64,000 nt of DNA from Rhizobium sp. 2MFCol3.1 (GCF_000377565.1 NZ_KB898356.1:301142-365141), one strand, 5' to 3'; counted from the stretch's first letter, positions 1-9,082 are shown. The notes: generated by a model from the letters alone, not told the origin. Numbers and translations: made by a program.

Positions 1-225
1 CTCGGCTCCAAGCTCGGCTCGCTGCAGAAGGGTATCGACCTGCAGACGGACTTCGTCTCGAAGCTCAGCGACTCGATCGACTCCGGCGTTGGCCGTCTCG
101 TCGACGCCAACATGGAAGAAGAGTCCAGCAAGCTTTCGGCCCTGCAGACCCAGCAGCAGCTCGCTGTTCAGTCGCTGTCGATCGCGAACTCCTCCTCGCA
201 GAACATCCTCTCGCTGTTCCGCTAA
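1..225 (+). CDS. Flagellin, C-terminal end (5' partial)
   Basis: The window opens inside a flagellin gene; 74 codons remain before the TAA stop. They form the C-terminal D0/D1 helix that packs in the filament core, with the motif GVGRLVDANMEEESSKL and the ending SQNILSLFR. The same motif recurs, nearly unchanged, at the end of the next flagellin, so the two are tandem paralogues. By position it would correspond to flaB in the flaA-flaB-flaC-flaD order I recall for Rhizobium; that assignment is inference. A strong terminator follows directly, so this gene is probably its own transcription unit. Confidence 0.95.
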   Translation, partial: LGSKLGSLQKGIDLQTDFVSKLSDSIDSGVGRLVDANMEEESSKLSALQTQQQLAVQSLSIANSSSQNILSLFR

Positions 226-290
226 GATCGCCGGCGCCGCCAGGCGCCAGCATACAGGTACGCCTCCGCTTCGGCGGGTGGTTTTCGAAA

Positions 291-318
291 GCCGCGCTCT
301 CCCGAGCGCGGCTTTTTT
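291..318 (+). terminator. Rho-independent terminator after the first flagellin
   Basis: Perfect 9-bp stem GCCGCGCTC/GAGCGCGGC with a TCCC loop, followed by six T residues, about 65 bp after the flagellin stop. The rest of 319-485 is AT-rich and should hold the promoter of the next flagellin. Confidence 0.9.
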
Positions 319-485
319 ATTGCCGTTAACTTTTTGTTAACCAAACTCATGTCTTGTGGCCAACATTAAACGGTATGTTAACCAAGCTTAAGAAGCGGTT
401 AGCAGGCATGACGCTGATGAACCGTTCCCGGCGGTAGACCGGGATGTCCCTTTTTAAAAGTTTGCCAACAAGGGGCGCTCTTTTC

Positions 486-1394
486 ATGTCTAGCATTTTG
501 ACCAACGTCGCGGCGATGTCCGCGCTTCAGACACTCCGCGGCATCAACTCCAATCTCGAGACGACGCAGGGCAATGTGTCCTCGGGATATCGCGTTGCCG
601 AAGCCAAGGACAATGCCGCCTACTGGTCGATCGCGACCACCATGCGCTCGGACAACAAGGCTCTTTCTGCCGTTTCCGACGCGCTCGGCCTCGGCGCCGC
701 GAAGGTCGATACCGCCTATGCCGCCATGGACAACGCGATCAACATCGTCAGCGAAATCAAGGCCAAGGTCGTCGCCGCCACCGAAAACGGTGTCGACAAG
801 ACCAAGATCCAGGACGAAATCCAGCAGCTCCAGCAGCAGCTCCTCAGCGTCGCGCAGTCGGCATCCTTCTCGGGCGAGAACTGGGTCGCCGGCAACGGCA
901 CGAAGAGCGTCGTCTCCTCCTTCGTTCGCGGTGCCAACGGCGAGGTCTCGGTTCAGACGACCGACTACACCCTCGACGATAGTCCTGACGGCAACGTGCT
1001 CTTCGGCATGCAGGCGACCGGCGAAATCGACACCACCACCGGTGTCATCGGCTCGGAATTCGGCACCTACGGCTCCATCTACAACATGGACATCTCGCAG
1101 CTCAGCGTGACCGACCTGAACACCACGCTCGGCAATGTCGAGACCGGCCTCAGCGCGCTCACCAAGGCCGCCTCGCAGCTGGGCTCGATCTCGACCCGCA
1201 TCGACCTCCAGGACAGCTTCGTGTCCAACCTCAGCGACTCGATCGATTCCGGCGTCGGCCGTCTCGTCGATGCCGACATGGAAGAGGAATCGAGCAGGCT
1301 GACGGCGCTCCAGACCCAACAGCAGCTGGCAATCCAGTCGCTGTCGATCGCCAATTCGAGCGCCCAGAACGTGCTCACGCTGTTCCAGAACTAA
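486..1394 (+). CDS. Flagellin
   Basis: A 302-residue flagellin, the structural subunit of the filament, exported by the flagellar type III system. The N-terminal D0/D1 region (MSSILTNVAAMSALQTLR) and the C-terminal helix (GRLVDADMEEESSRL, ending VLTLFQN) are both intact, with a short variable middle, typical of the roughly 300-320 aa rhizobial flagellins. I chose ATG 486 because AAGGGGC lies about 10 bp upstream and family members begin M(T/S)SILTN; an in-frame ATG at 444 would add 14 unrelated residues. It lies between two other flagellin genes, with a terminator on each side. By order it would be flaC (inference). Confidence 0.96.
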   Translation: MSSILTNVAAMSALQTLRGINSNLETTQGNVSSGYRVAEAKDNAAYWSIATTMRSDNKALSAVSDALGLGAAKVDTAYAAMDNAINIVSEIKAKVVAATENGVDKTKIQDEIQQLQQQLLSVAQSASFSGENWVAGNGTKSVVSSFVRGANGEVSVQTTDYTLDDSPDGNVLFGMQATGEIDTTTGVIGSEFGTYGSIYNMDISQLSVTDLNTTLGNVETGLSALTKAASQLGSISTRIDLQDSFVSNLSDSIDSGVGRLVDADMEEESSRLTALQTQQQLAIQSLSIANSSAQNVLTLFQN

Positions 1395-1444
1395 GCTGGT
1401 TCCCCGGCGTTGCAAACGCCGCCAACACAATCGTCAAAGCCCTG

Positions 1445-1483
1445 AAAGCCGTCTCGCAAGACGCGGCTTTCTCTTTGTTTTTG
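1445..1483 (+). terminator. Imperfect terminator after the second flagellin
   Basis: Inverted repeat AAAGCCGTCT-CGCA-AGACGCGGCTTT with a 2-nt bulge, then a T-rich tail (ctctttgttttt). It lies 50 bp after the flagellin stop. The remaining 1484-1680 carries no ORF and is the likely promoter region of the next flagellin. Confidence 0.75.
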
Positions 1484-1680
1484 AAAAGAGAATCAAGGTT
1501 GCGCGAGGCTTGCGAGACCGTTTGTCGGCTACTTGCGCTGGCTGCAGCCCTTGGTTAACTTCTCTTAAGAATTGATTTGTTTAGCGACGAGCCGATCGGA
1601 AAATCCGGTTGGCGGCATGATGCCACGCCTGTCGCTGCCGGCGGTCCGGTCTATCCTCTCCTCTACCATAGAGCTCCAAA

Positions 1681-2646
1681 ATGACCTATCGAATCACCAG
1701 CTCCTCTCAGGTAAACGCTCTCGCCGCACTGCGGATCATCAACAAGGAAGCGGCGACCACCCAGCAGCAGGTATCATCGGGCAAGCGCGTGGAAACGGCG
1801 GCGGATGACGCGACCTATTGGTCATTTGCGAGCGTCCTGCGCTCCGACGGCAGCTCCATGACCAACATTCACGATGCGCTGGGCGTCGGCGCCTCGAAGG
1901 TGGATACCGCCTATACCGCGATGGACAGCCTGATTGATCAGCTGACCAGCATCCGCGCAACGCTCGTCAGCGCCAAGGAAGACGGCGTCGACAAGGAGAA
2001 GCTCAACACCACGCTGGAGCAGCTGAAGCAGCAGATGCAGACGACGGTCCAGTCGACCAGCATCGCCGGCGAGAACTGGCTGTTCAACCAGGATCCGACG
2101 CTGACCACCTCGCGTTCGGTCATTGGCGGTTTCACCCGGGCTCCCACCGGTGAGTATCAGCCGCAGAACATCAGCTTCCCGGCCGACCAGACCGTCATGA
2201 TCGACACCAACAACGCCAATCGCGGCCTGCTGACCAAGACCGTCGATGCCAGCACCTTGAACAACACCGGTTCGACCGCGCCGCGCAACTACTATCTGCT
2301 CAGCGCCGGATCGGTCACCGGCGCCGATGGCGACGAGATCAAGCTCGACAACAACACCACGACCGAGCAGGTCGACGATATGATGTCTGTTGTCGATAAC
2401 CTTCTGTCGACGCTGACCACGACCGCCGCCGGTCTCGGCACGATGAGCGCCCGCATCAACGACCGCATCGACTACACCGCCAACATGGCCGACATCATCG
2501 ACAAGAATGTCGGTGCGCTTGTCGATACCGATATGGATGAAGCGTCGGTGCGTCAGACGGCGCTGCAGACGCAGCAGAAGATGGGCGTGCAGGCTGTTTC
2601 CATCCTCAACACCACTGCCAGCAAGGTTCTGATCTTGCTGCAGTGA
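1681..2646 (+). CDS. Flagellin, divergent paralogue
   Basis: A 321-residue flagellin with the conserved N-terminal helix (SSQVNALAALRIINKEA) and C-terminal helix (VGALVDTDMDEASVRQTAL, ending SKVLILLQ). It is clearly more divergent than the first two: the variable middle (about residues 135-230) is longer and has little in common with theirs. Complex rhizobial filaments combine a principal flagellin with secondary ones, and this is probably one of the secondary ones. Its end position in the tandem array matches flaD in the Rhizobium order I recall (inference). No strong Shine-Dalgarno is seen; AGAGCTCC lies just before the ATG. Confidence 0.94.
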   Translation: MTYRITSSSQVNALAALRIINKEAATTQQQVSSGKRVETAADDATYWSFASVLRSDGSSMTNIHDALGVGASKVDTAYTAMDSLIDQLTSIRATLVSAKEDGVDKEKLNTTLEQLKQQMQTTVQSTSIAGENWLFNQDPTLTTSRSVIGGFTRAPTGEYQPQNISFPADQTVMIDTNNANRGLLTKTVDASTLNNTGSTAPRNYYLLSAGSVTGADGDEIKLDNNTTTEQVDDMMSVVDNLLSTLTTTAAGLGTMSARINDRIDYTANMADIIDKNVGALVDTDMDEASVRQTALQTQQKMGVQAVSILNTTASKVLILLQ

Positions 2647-2814
2647 TTGCACGGTCGCTGTCGAGCGTCGCGCGGCGGCGCCCATCATCTTCGCACAAGT
2701 TTGGCCTCCTAGGGTCAGGGACAACAGGCGTGGTGAAAAACCGCGCGAAAGATTTGTTTGGTGCAATGTGAGGCGCGGCATGTCGCAGGCTTCTGCTGAT
2801 ACGAGGTGGGTTGA

Positions 2815-3456
2815 GTGAGCGCGCTGCTGTCTCGTCTGAAAGACTTCGGCGAACCCGCCGTCGCCGCCCCTGCTGCGGTTGATACGCCGCTCTCCGACGA
2901 TTTCGGCGGCTTTGGCGGTTTCGACGATATTGCCCCGGAGCCCGTGGTCGACATTGAGGCGGAACGTCGTGACGCCAACGCCATGGGCGAGGCCAAGGCG
3001 ACCGCCGAGCTCACCGAGAAATTCGAGGCCGAGGCGCAGACGGTCGCTCTTGTTCACCAGCGCGAGATTGAAGAGCTCCGCAACAAGTACGAGACCGAGA
3101 TCGCCGAGCTTCTCGCTTCGCGGATCACGGCGATTTCCGCCGAGGTCGCCGATCTCGTAAGCGCCACCGTCGCCCGTACGCTGGCTCCCGTTCTCACGGA
3201 AGCATTGGCCGAAAAGGCAGCCGTCGAACTGGCCGCGCAGCTGCGCGAAGCCGTTCTGGAAGGCGAGATCGGCACGATCACCATCAAAGGCCCGGAAACG
3301 CTTTTCAATATCTTGAAGACCGAACTCGGCGAGAAGGCGGACCTGCTGCGCCATCACGAGAGCGACGATATCGACCTGATCGCCGAGTTTGATGACTCGG
3401 TACTCGTAACCCGCATGTCTGCCTGGGCGGCGAGCGTCAAGAAAGTCCTGGAATGA
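2815..3456 (+). CDS. Candidate FliH-like flagellar protein
   Basis: A 213-residue soluble protein with a GTG start behind GAGG. Residues 1-50 are rich in Ala, Pro, Gly and Asp (DDFGGFGGFDDI); residues 55-105 are charged and helical, likely coiled coil (HQREIEELRNKYETEIAEL); the C-terminal part (about 140-213) has a beta-alpha pattern with PETLFNIL and a DDSVLVTRMSAW ending. This layout (coiled coil, then compact C-domain) resembles FliH/HrpE, the peripheral stalk of the FliI export ATPase; no FliH is obvious elsewhere in the window. It shares ATGA with motB, so the two are translationally coupled. The gene is certain; the FliH reading is inference. Confidence 0.9.
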   Translation: MSALLSRLKDFGEPAVAAPAAVDTPLSDDFGGFGGFDDIAPEPVVDIEAERRDANAMGEAKATAELTEKFEAEAQTVALVHQREIEELRNKYETEIAELLASRITAISAEVADLVSATVARTLAPVLTEALAEKAAVELAAQLREAVLEGEIGTITIKGPETLFNILKTELGEKADLLRHHESDDIDLIAEFDDSVLVTRMSAWAASVKKVLE

Positions 3457-4700
3457 GCGACAGCGAAAATCATCATCACGGCAAGAGCGAGGTCATCATC
3501 ATCAAGCGACATGGTGGTGGCGATCACGATGGCGCCCATGGTGGCGCCTGGAAAATCGCTTATGCCGACTTCATGACCGCGTTGATGGCGTTCTTCCTTG
3601 TTATGTGGCTGGTCAATGCCGCCAACGAGGAGACCAAGGCCTCCGTTGCCACCTATTTCAACCCGATCAAGCTTTCCGACGAAAAGCCCACCGAGAAAGG
3701 CTTGAAGAAGCCGGTCGACCAGGCTGACGGGGAGGAGAAGGCCGACAAGTCGAAGGAAAAGCAGGACCAGCCGAACCAGGGCGCTGCCGCTGCCAGCGGC
3801 GACGACCAGACCTCGACATCAGGCGACCAGAAGAACTATTCGGAAGCGGATTTCTTCGAAAATCCCTATTCGGTTCTGGCCGAGATCGCCCAGGAAGTTG
3901 GCCAGCAGGCAAACGTCAGCGCCAAGGGTGAGGGCGGCGCGGCCGATTCCGGCCCCGCGACCGGCGCCGATGGCGGCGAAGCCTATCGCGACCCGTTCGA
4001 TCCGGATTTCTGGACGAAGCAGATCGAGGTGACCCGCGCCGACAAGACGCAAGCCGACGATCCGGCCAAGCAGGCGATCGAGCTCGCCAAGGCCGAGGAC
4101 GCGAAGGCCGAGCAGGCCGCAGCCAAGGCTGCTGACGCTCAGAACCCTGAAGCCGCGGACAAGACGAAGGACAAGGCCGCCGACAAGGATGGCATAGCGC
4201 CTGACACGCAGACCCCTGAGCAGAAGGCCGTCGAGCAGCAGCAGGAGGCCAAGGATCTTCAGCAGCAGATCGCCCAGCAGATCGGCGGTATCGCCGGCAA
4301 GCTCGCCGAAGGCTTGACCGTCACCCCGGCGGAGGGCGGCCTCTTGGTCAGCATTTCCGACCAGAGCGACGATTCCATGTTCAACGTCGGTTCCGCCGTC
4401 CCGCGCCGGGAAATGGTCCTTGCGATGCAGAAGATCGGCGAAGTTTTGAAGGAGAAGAATGGCGTCGTCGCCATTCGCGGACATACCGACGGCCGTCAGT
4501 ATAAGGGCGAGAACGAGAACTGGCGCCTTTCGATGGATCGCGCCCAGGCCGCCTATTACATGATGGTGCGCGGCGGGCTCGACGAGAAGCGCGTCTCGCA
4601 GGTCTCCGGCTTTGCCGATCGCAAGCTCAAGGACGCCGCCGATCCGTTCAACGCCTCCAACCGCCGTATCGAAATTCTTCTCCAGGCCGATCAGGGATAA
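3453..4700 (+). CDS. motB: Flagellar motor stator protein MotB
   Basis: A 415-residue stator subunit that anchors MotA/B proton channels to peptidoglycan. After a His-rich cytoplasmic start (residues 7-30) comes WKIAYADFMTALMAFFLVMW; Asp39 in this MotB_plug motif corresponds to the proton-binding Asp of E. coli MotB. A single membrane helix spans about 39-56. A long Lys/Ala/Glu/Asp-rich linker (about 75-275) precedes the C-terminal OmpA-like peptidoglycan-binding domain (IRGHTDGRQ ... NRRIEILLQ). It is longer than enterobacterial MotB (about 308 aa) because of the linker, as is usual in rhizobia. It overlaps the upstream gene by 4 bp, and motC follows after 3 bp. Confidence 0.97.
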   Translation: MSDSENHHHGKSEVIIIKRHGGGDHDGAHGGAWKIAYADFMTALMAFFLVMWLVNAANEETKASVATYFNPIKLSDEKPTEKGLKKPVDQADGEEKADKSKEKQDQPNQGAAAASGDDQTSTSGDQKNYSEADFFENPYSVLAEIAQEVGQQANVSAKGEGGAADSGPATGADGGEAYRDPFDPDFWTKQIEVTRADKTQADDPAKQAIELAKAEDAKAEQAAAKAADAQNPEAADKTKDKAADKDGIAPDTQTPEQKAVEQQQEAKDLQQQIAQQIGGIAGKLAEGLTVTPAEGGLLVSISDQSDDSMFNVGSAVPRREMVLAMQKIGEVLKEKNGVVAIRGHTDGRQYKGENENWRLSMDRAQAAYYMMVRGGLDEKRVSQVSGFADRKLKDAADPFNASNRRIEILLQADQG

Positions 4701-4703
4701 TCG

Positions 4704-6200
4704 ATGAAGCGCCGGCAGCACAGGCATCTCCTGCCCCTCGCTTTCAGCCTCGCGCTGACGGCGACCGGCGTCGTGCGCGCGGAAGAAGCGGCAGCGCCCG
4801 CCGCCCACGCCGAGGCGCCGGCCGGACATGCCCAGGCACCAGCCGAAACACCGGCGGTCGGGCATGGCGAAACACCCGCAGAGCCGCCGGCAGCGCATGC
4901 GGAGACACCAGCGCCCAGCGAAGCGCAAGCATCGTCTGCCGGACACGGCGACGCGGCGGCACCTGCCGAGGCATTGCCCATCGTCCCGACGACGGACGAC
5001 AGCGGCGACACCGTACCTTACAAGATGCTCCGCTCCCTGCAGTTCGTGCAGGATTCCGTCGTGCTTGGCGACCATTCCGCCAGCGAGATGCAGCGCTTCA
5101 TGCTTGGCACGATCGACAAGCGCCTGCGCGCCGTCGATCCCGCCGTCTTCGATGACGACCGCAACGTCGATGCGGCCCTGATCTACGCCATGAGCGGCGG
5201 CAATCCGCAGACGCTGGAATATCTGGTGGCGCGTGACGTCAACGGTTACTTCGACAACCGCGTGACCGACATCCTGCGCAAATATCTGAGCGGCAAGGGC
5301 CTCCTCGTCGCCAAGACGCTTGTCGATACCGCGCAGGAATATAAGGACAAGAAGATCGGTCCCTATCTGGCGCTGGTCGGCGGCAACGTCACCATCGCCA
5401 AGAGCCCGGAAGAGGCGCTGAAGCTCTACGATCTCGCGCGCCTTAATGCGCCCGGCACAATCATCGAGGAAGCCGCGCTGCGCCGCTCGGTCGCGATTTG
5501 CGTCGACAAGGGTTTGGTGGACCAGGGCCTGCAATATTCGCAGCGCTATGTCCGCCGCTTCCTGCATTCGCCTTATGCCAGCCAGTTCGCCGATCTCTTC
5601 GTGAAGCTGCTCGTCGATCACGATCATGATGTGAAGCCGGATGATGTCATCGGCATCCTGTCCTTCATGGATGATGCGCGCCAGCGCGAAATCTACCTGC
5701 GCATCGCGCGTGCCGCAGCAATCGCGGGCAAGGGCGAACTCGCCCGCATGGCCGCCGGCCGCGCCCAGGCCCTGTCGGGCGATAACAACAACGCCTTTGG
5801 CGCACTGGCCGATTTCTACGGCGGCATGGCCGCGATCCCGACGGACAAGATCGATACCGCCGCGCGCGATATCTCCACCATCGCCGACAAGGCGCTTTCG
5901 CCGCGCGACCAGATCTTGCGGGCTGCTGCGCGCTCAGTGGCCGAGCAGGTGCTTCGACAACCAGACGCTGCAAGCCTGACGCAAGGCTCTGCTAATACAC
6001 CGGATGGTCAAGAAGCCAGTTCTGAACAGGCGGCCGGGGGAGGATCGGCCGGAGAGGGGGCGGTTCCCGACGCCGCACCGGCGGCCGGATCGCAGTCAGC
6101 GGATCTACAGAACACCGACCCCGCATTCAGCTCATTTGTGACCTCAAGCCGCTCTCAGCTGGATGAGATCGACGGCCTTTTGAACAAAGAAAGCAATTGA
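4704..6200 (+). CDS. motC: Periplasmic motility protein MotC
   Basis: A 498-residue protein with a signal peptide (about 1-24, cleaved near VRA-EE), placed between motB and fliK as in the Sinorhizobium motB-motC-motD operon. MotC is a periplasmic factor needed for motor rotation in rhizobia and is thought to act on MotB. Residues 27-85 are a low-complexity Ala/Pro/Glu/His tract with repeated HAE-AP and HGE-TP units. The rest is helical and repeat-like (about 100-410), compatible with TPR-type packing, and ends in a disordered Gly/Ala tail. The stop lies 1 bp before the next ATG. Confidence 0.93.
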   Translation: MKRRQHRHLLPLAFSLALTATGVVRAEEAAAPAAHAEAPAGHAQAPAETPAVGHGETPAEPPAAHAETPAPSEAQASSAGHGDAAAPAEALPIVPTTDDSGDTVPYKMLRSLQFVQDSVVLGDHSASEMQRFMLGTIDKRLRAVDPAVFDDDRNVDAALIYAMSGGNPQTLEYLVARDVNGYFDNRVTDILRKYLSGKGLLVAKTLVDTAQEYKDKKIGPYLALVGGNVTIAKSPEEALKLYDLARLNAPGTIIEEAALRRSVAICVDKGLVDQGLQYSQRYVRRFLHSPYASQFADLFVKLLVDHDHDVKPDDVIGILSFMDDARQREIYLRIARAAAIAGKGELARMAAGRAQALSGDNNNAFGALADFYGGMAAIPTDKIDTAARDISTIADKALSPRDQILRAAARSVAEQVLRQPDAASLTQGSANTPDGQEASSEQAAGGGSAGEGAVPDAAPAAGSQSADLQNTDPAFSSFVTSSRSQLDEIDGLLNKESN

Positions 6201-6201
6201 T

Positions 6202-7623
6202 ATGATGGATATCAGCGTTCCGGCCGGAGCCGCAGATGCCGCCGCAGGCGCAAAGGCCAGCCGGCCGGCCGGCAAAGGTTCGGACACGGACAGCAGCGGT
6301 GGCTTCTCGGACGTCCTGAACAAGGCCAATGCCAATTCCGACCGCAACCAGGGCGCCAAGGCCGATGGTCAGCAGCCGTCGGGCACCACCGATAGCGGCA
6401 ATGGCGCCGTTGGGTCGGCACCGCACAGGCAGAACCCGAAGGCTGTGATCGATCTCGGCAACTCGGCCGCACTGGCGCAGGCGGAAGCCGATGCGACGGC
6501 GGCCAATGCCGGCAAGGACGTTCAGAAGACGGGTCGGGTCGACATCAAGTCACTGCGCAAGCAGATCGACGACGCAACGGTCGATGGTACGGCCGAAGAC
6601 GTGGCCGACAAGATCGCCGCGCCGACATCCAAGGACGACAAGACAGGCAAACCGGTCAAGACCGAGGCCAAGCCCGGAGCGGCCGACGACAGTGCTGTTT
6701 CGGACGTCCTGAGCATGCTCGGAAACGCGCCTGTCGATAGCGCTTCGGTCGCCGCTGCGGCATTGTTCGGACAGAAGGCGCAGGATTCCGCGCCCACTGA
6801 CGCCAAGGACAAGTCTTCCAGCAAGCAGAAAACCAAGGGTGACGCCGTCGCCGATGTCGCCAGCGCCTTGACGGCGTCCACAGACGCCGCGTCCGACGTG
6901 GACATGCCTGGCGCGACCTCGGCCGGTGATACGGTGGGCCAGACCTTCCGGCTGACGCGTGCGGACAGCCGCGGCACGTCCATGGACATGCATCTCGGCA
7001 TCGAGAAGGATGCGGGCGACGTTGGCGGAAAAGCGAATGTCGAGACGGTCACCATCCTCGATTCCCGCCGCTATATCGGCCTCGCGCAGAACACCAATTC
7101 CGCGGCCGTCACGGCGGCGATCGCCGGCGACAAGGAATGGGCGCACGCCATGCAGGCCTCGTCGTCCCTGTCGAATGCCGCTGAACTCAGCAGCACCGGC
7201 AAGGTCGTCAACACGCTCAAGATCCAGATGAACCCGATCGACCTCGGCCTCGTCACCGCGACGCTGAGGCTGCAGGGCGACACGCTGAACGTCGATCTCA
7301 AGGTCGAGACCGCAGCCGCTTACCGGCAGCTCAGGGAAGACCACACGAAGATGCTGGAGTCGCTGCGCAGCCAGGGCTACGCCATCGACGGCGTGAGCGT
7401 CAGCATGGCGCCGGTCGCCAACACCGATACCAGCAGCCAGGCGAACGCACAGAGCGGCTCGCAGCAGGGCTCCGCCCAGGGGCAGGGCGGCGAGGCGCGC
7501 GAGCGTCAGAATCAAACAGGGCAGCGCAGTGCCGGAGGCTTCAATGTTACAGGTGAGAGCGACGCTACGAGCGCTTCTGCTGGCTCCTCTGGCGGCAGCG
7601 GCACTGGCGACGTATACCTCTGA
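6202..7623 (+). CDS. fliK: Flagellar hook-length control protein FliK (MotD)
   Basis: A 473-residue Ala/Ser/Asp/Lys-rich protein. Most of it is low complexity (about 1-240), as expected for the FliK molecular ruler. A conserved C-terminal Flg_hook domain lies at about 335-405 (LKIQMNPIDLGLVTATLRLQ then VDLKVETAAAYRQLREDH), the part that switches FlhB export specificity. In Sinorhizobium the gene in this place was first called motD and later shown to be FliK. The Gln/Gly/Ser-rich C-terminus overlaps the next gene by 80 bp in another frame. Confidence 0.93.
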   Translation: MMDISVPAGAADAAAGAKASRPAGKGSDTDSSGGFSDVLNKANANSDRNQGAKADGQQPSGTTDSGNGAVGSAPHRQNPKAVIDLGNSAALAQAEADATAANAGKDVQKTGRVDIKSLRKQIDDATVDGTAEDVADKIAAPTSKDDKTGKPVKTEAKPGAADDSAVSDVLSMLGNAPVDSASVAAAALFGQKAQDSAPTDAKDKSSSKQKTKGDAVADVASALTASTDAASDVDMPGATSAGDTVGQTFRLTRADSRGTSMDMHLGIEKDAGDVGGKANVETVTILDSRRYIGLAQNTNSAAVTAAIAGDKEWAHAMQASSSLSNAAELSSTGKVVNTLKIQMNPIDLGLVTATLRLQGDTLNVDLKVETAAAYRQLREDHTKMLESLRSQGYAIDGVSVSMAPVANTDTSSQANAQSGSQQGSAQGQGGEARERQNQTGQRSAGGFNVTGESDATSASAGSSGGSGTGDVYL

Positions 7624-8128
7624 CGCGCGGGCGTCCGATGGCGCCTGCGAGCAGGAAATCCAGTCGGCCGCGCTGAAGTATGGTATCCCCGAGGGCATTC
7701 TCTATTCCGTCGGATTGACCGAAACGGGCCGCAAGGGCTCGCTCTATCCCTATGCCTTGAACATAGAGGGCAAGCCCTTCTTTCCGTCCTCCGAGCGCGA
7801 TGCGTTGAGGCAGGTGGATACGGCTCACAGGTCTGGCGCGAAGCTGATCGATGTCGGCTGCATGCAGATCAACCAGTTCTACCACGGGGAGAATTTTCGG
7901 TCATTGGAGGAGATGTTCGACCCCCGCACCAACGTGGAATACGCCGCACGGTTTCTCAAGAACCTGCACGATCGCCACGAGACATGGACCATGGCGGTCG
8001 CCCGCTACCACGCCGGCCCCAATAATGATCCCGCGCAGAAGCAATATGTCTGCCGCGTCATCGCCAATCTGGTCGCCACGGGCTATGGGAAATGGACTCC
8101 CAATGCGAGCAATTTCTGCCGCGGCTGA
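7544..8128 (+). CDS. Lytic transglycosylase (SLT family), flagellar operon
   Basis: A 194-residue exported muramidase-type enzyme. A signal peptide (MLQVRATLRALLLAPLAAAA, cut near ARA-SD) is followed by an SLT/goose-lysozyme-like domain: Glu60 in VGLTETG is the expected catalytic acid, then VGCMQINQFYH and MAVARYHAGP. It probably opens peptidoglycan for the rod or hook, a job done elsewhere by the C-terminal domain of FlgJ, which the local FlgJ-like protein lacks. ATG 7544 is chosen because GGAGG sits 5 bp upstream and it opens the signal peptide; it lies inside the end of fliK. A GTG at 7529 is the alternative. Confidence 0.92.
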   Translation: MLQVRATLRALLLAPLAAAALATYTSDARASDGACEQEIQSAALKYGIPEGILYSVGLTETGRKGSLYPYALNIEGKPFFPSSERDALRQVDTAHRSGAKLIDVGCMQINQFYHGENFRSLEEMFDPRTNVEYAARFLKNLHDRHETWTMAVARYHAGPNNDPAQKQYVCRVIANLVATGYGKWTPNASNFCRG

Positions 8129-8410
8129 CTCGCCCAAAGATAGCGAAAAAAGAACAAACCGGAAATGTGTCATAATATGGCAAGAATTCGGGCCAATGTG
8201 GCAAGGCAAGTCACAATTTAGGACATGTTAACTTTTCCACGAAACTTTTGTGTGCATAATTTTGCCTACCCACTAAATGTAGAGCAAATCGGGGGGCAAT
8301 TCTTAATCAACTATTAATTTCCGCCCATGAGTTCCTACAGCTTGTCCCAGAATCGTGCGATTCGTACCCATAGGTCATCGATGTGCCACAAGTGATTCGG
8401 AGGCGGACGA

Positions 8411-9082
8411 ATGATCGTAGTGGTTGATGAGCGTGAGCTCGTGAAGGATGGCTACACTTCCCTTTTTGGTCGAGAAGGTATTCCTTCGACCGGTTTTGAT
8501 CCAAACGAGTTTGGTGAGTGGGTGCAGACGGCTGCTGATTCTGATATCGCGGCTGTCGAGGCGTTTCTGATTGGCCAGGGCCAGCAGACGTTCGAGCTGC
8601 CGCGCGCAATTCGCGACCGTTCGATGGCACCCGTCATCGCGGTCAGCGACCAGCCGTCGCTCGAAAACACGCTTGCACTTTTTGATTGCGGCGTTGACGA
8701 CGTCGTTCGCAAGCCGGTTCATCCCCGCGAAATTCTCGCACGCGCAGCGGCCATCCGCCGCCGCCTCAAGGCGATTTCCACACACACGGACATCGGCGCC
8801 ATCCGCGTCTTCTCCGATGGCCGCGATCCCGAGATCCACGGCGAAGTGTTCGCACTGCCGCGCCGCGAGCGCCGCATTCTCGAATACTTGATCGCCAACC
8901 GCGGTCGGCGCGTCACCAAGACCCAGATCTTCAATGCCATCTACGGAATTTTCGACGAGGAAGTCGAAGAAAACGTCGTTGAAAGCCACATTTCCAAGCT
9001 TCGCAAAAAGCTGCGCAAGAAGCTCGGCGTCGACCCGGTCGATTCCAAGCGCTTCCTCGGCTACTGCATTGATTGGGAATAG
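8411..9082 (+). CDS. rem: Motility transcriptional regulator Rem (OmpR-type)
   Basis: A 223-residue two-domain regulator: receiver-like domain (1-115) and winged-helix DNA-binding domain (about 125-223; [29 protein letters not shown]). Its place between the transglycosylase and flgE matches Sinorhizobium rem, the growth-phase activator of class III motility genes. In the receiver the acidic pair (D6, E7) and Lys101 (RKPVHP) are kept, but the phosphoacceptor position in DIAAVEAF is Glu50, not Asp, so it is probably not controlled by phosphorylation. GGAGG lies 8 bp before ATG. The 282-bp AT-rich region upstream (8129-8410) has no ORF and should contain its promoter. Confidence 0.93.
   Translation: MIVVVDERELVKDGYTSLFGREGIPSTGFDPNEFGEWVQTAADSDIAAVEAFLIGQGQQTFELPRAIRDRSMAPVIAVSDQPSLENTLALFDCGVDDVVRKPVHPREILARAAAIRRRLKAISTHTDIGAIRVFSDGRDPEIHGEVFALPRRERRILEYLIANRGRRVTKTQIFNAIYGIFDEEVEENVVESHISKLRKKLRKKLGVDPVDSKRFLGYCIDWE

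Noticed and set aside
1..1394. Flagellin tandem as a mobile or phase-variable repeat
   Set aside because: The repeated C-terminal motif is fully explained by paralogous flagellin genes with their own terminators; no inverted repeat or recombinase is present.
1822..3357. 511-codon - strand ORF opposite the third flagellin and the FliH-like gene
   Set aside because: It crosses two real genes and the gap between them with no motif; the opposite strand encodes a clear flagellin.
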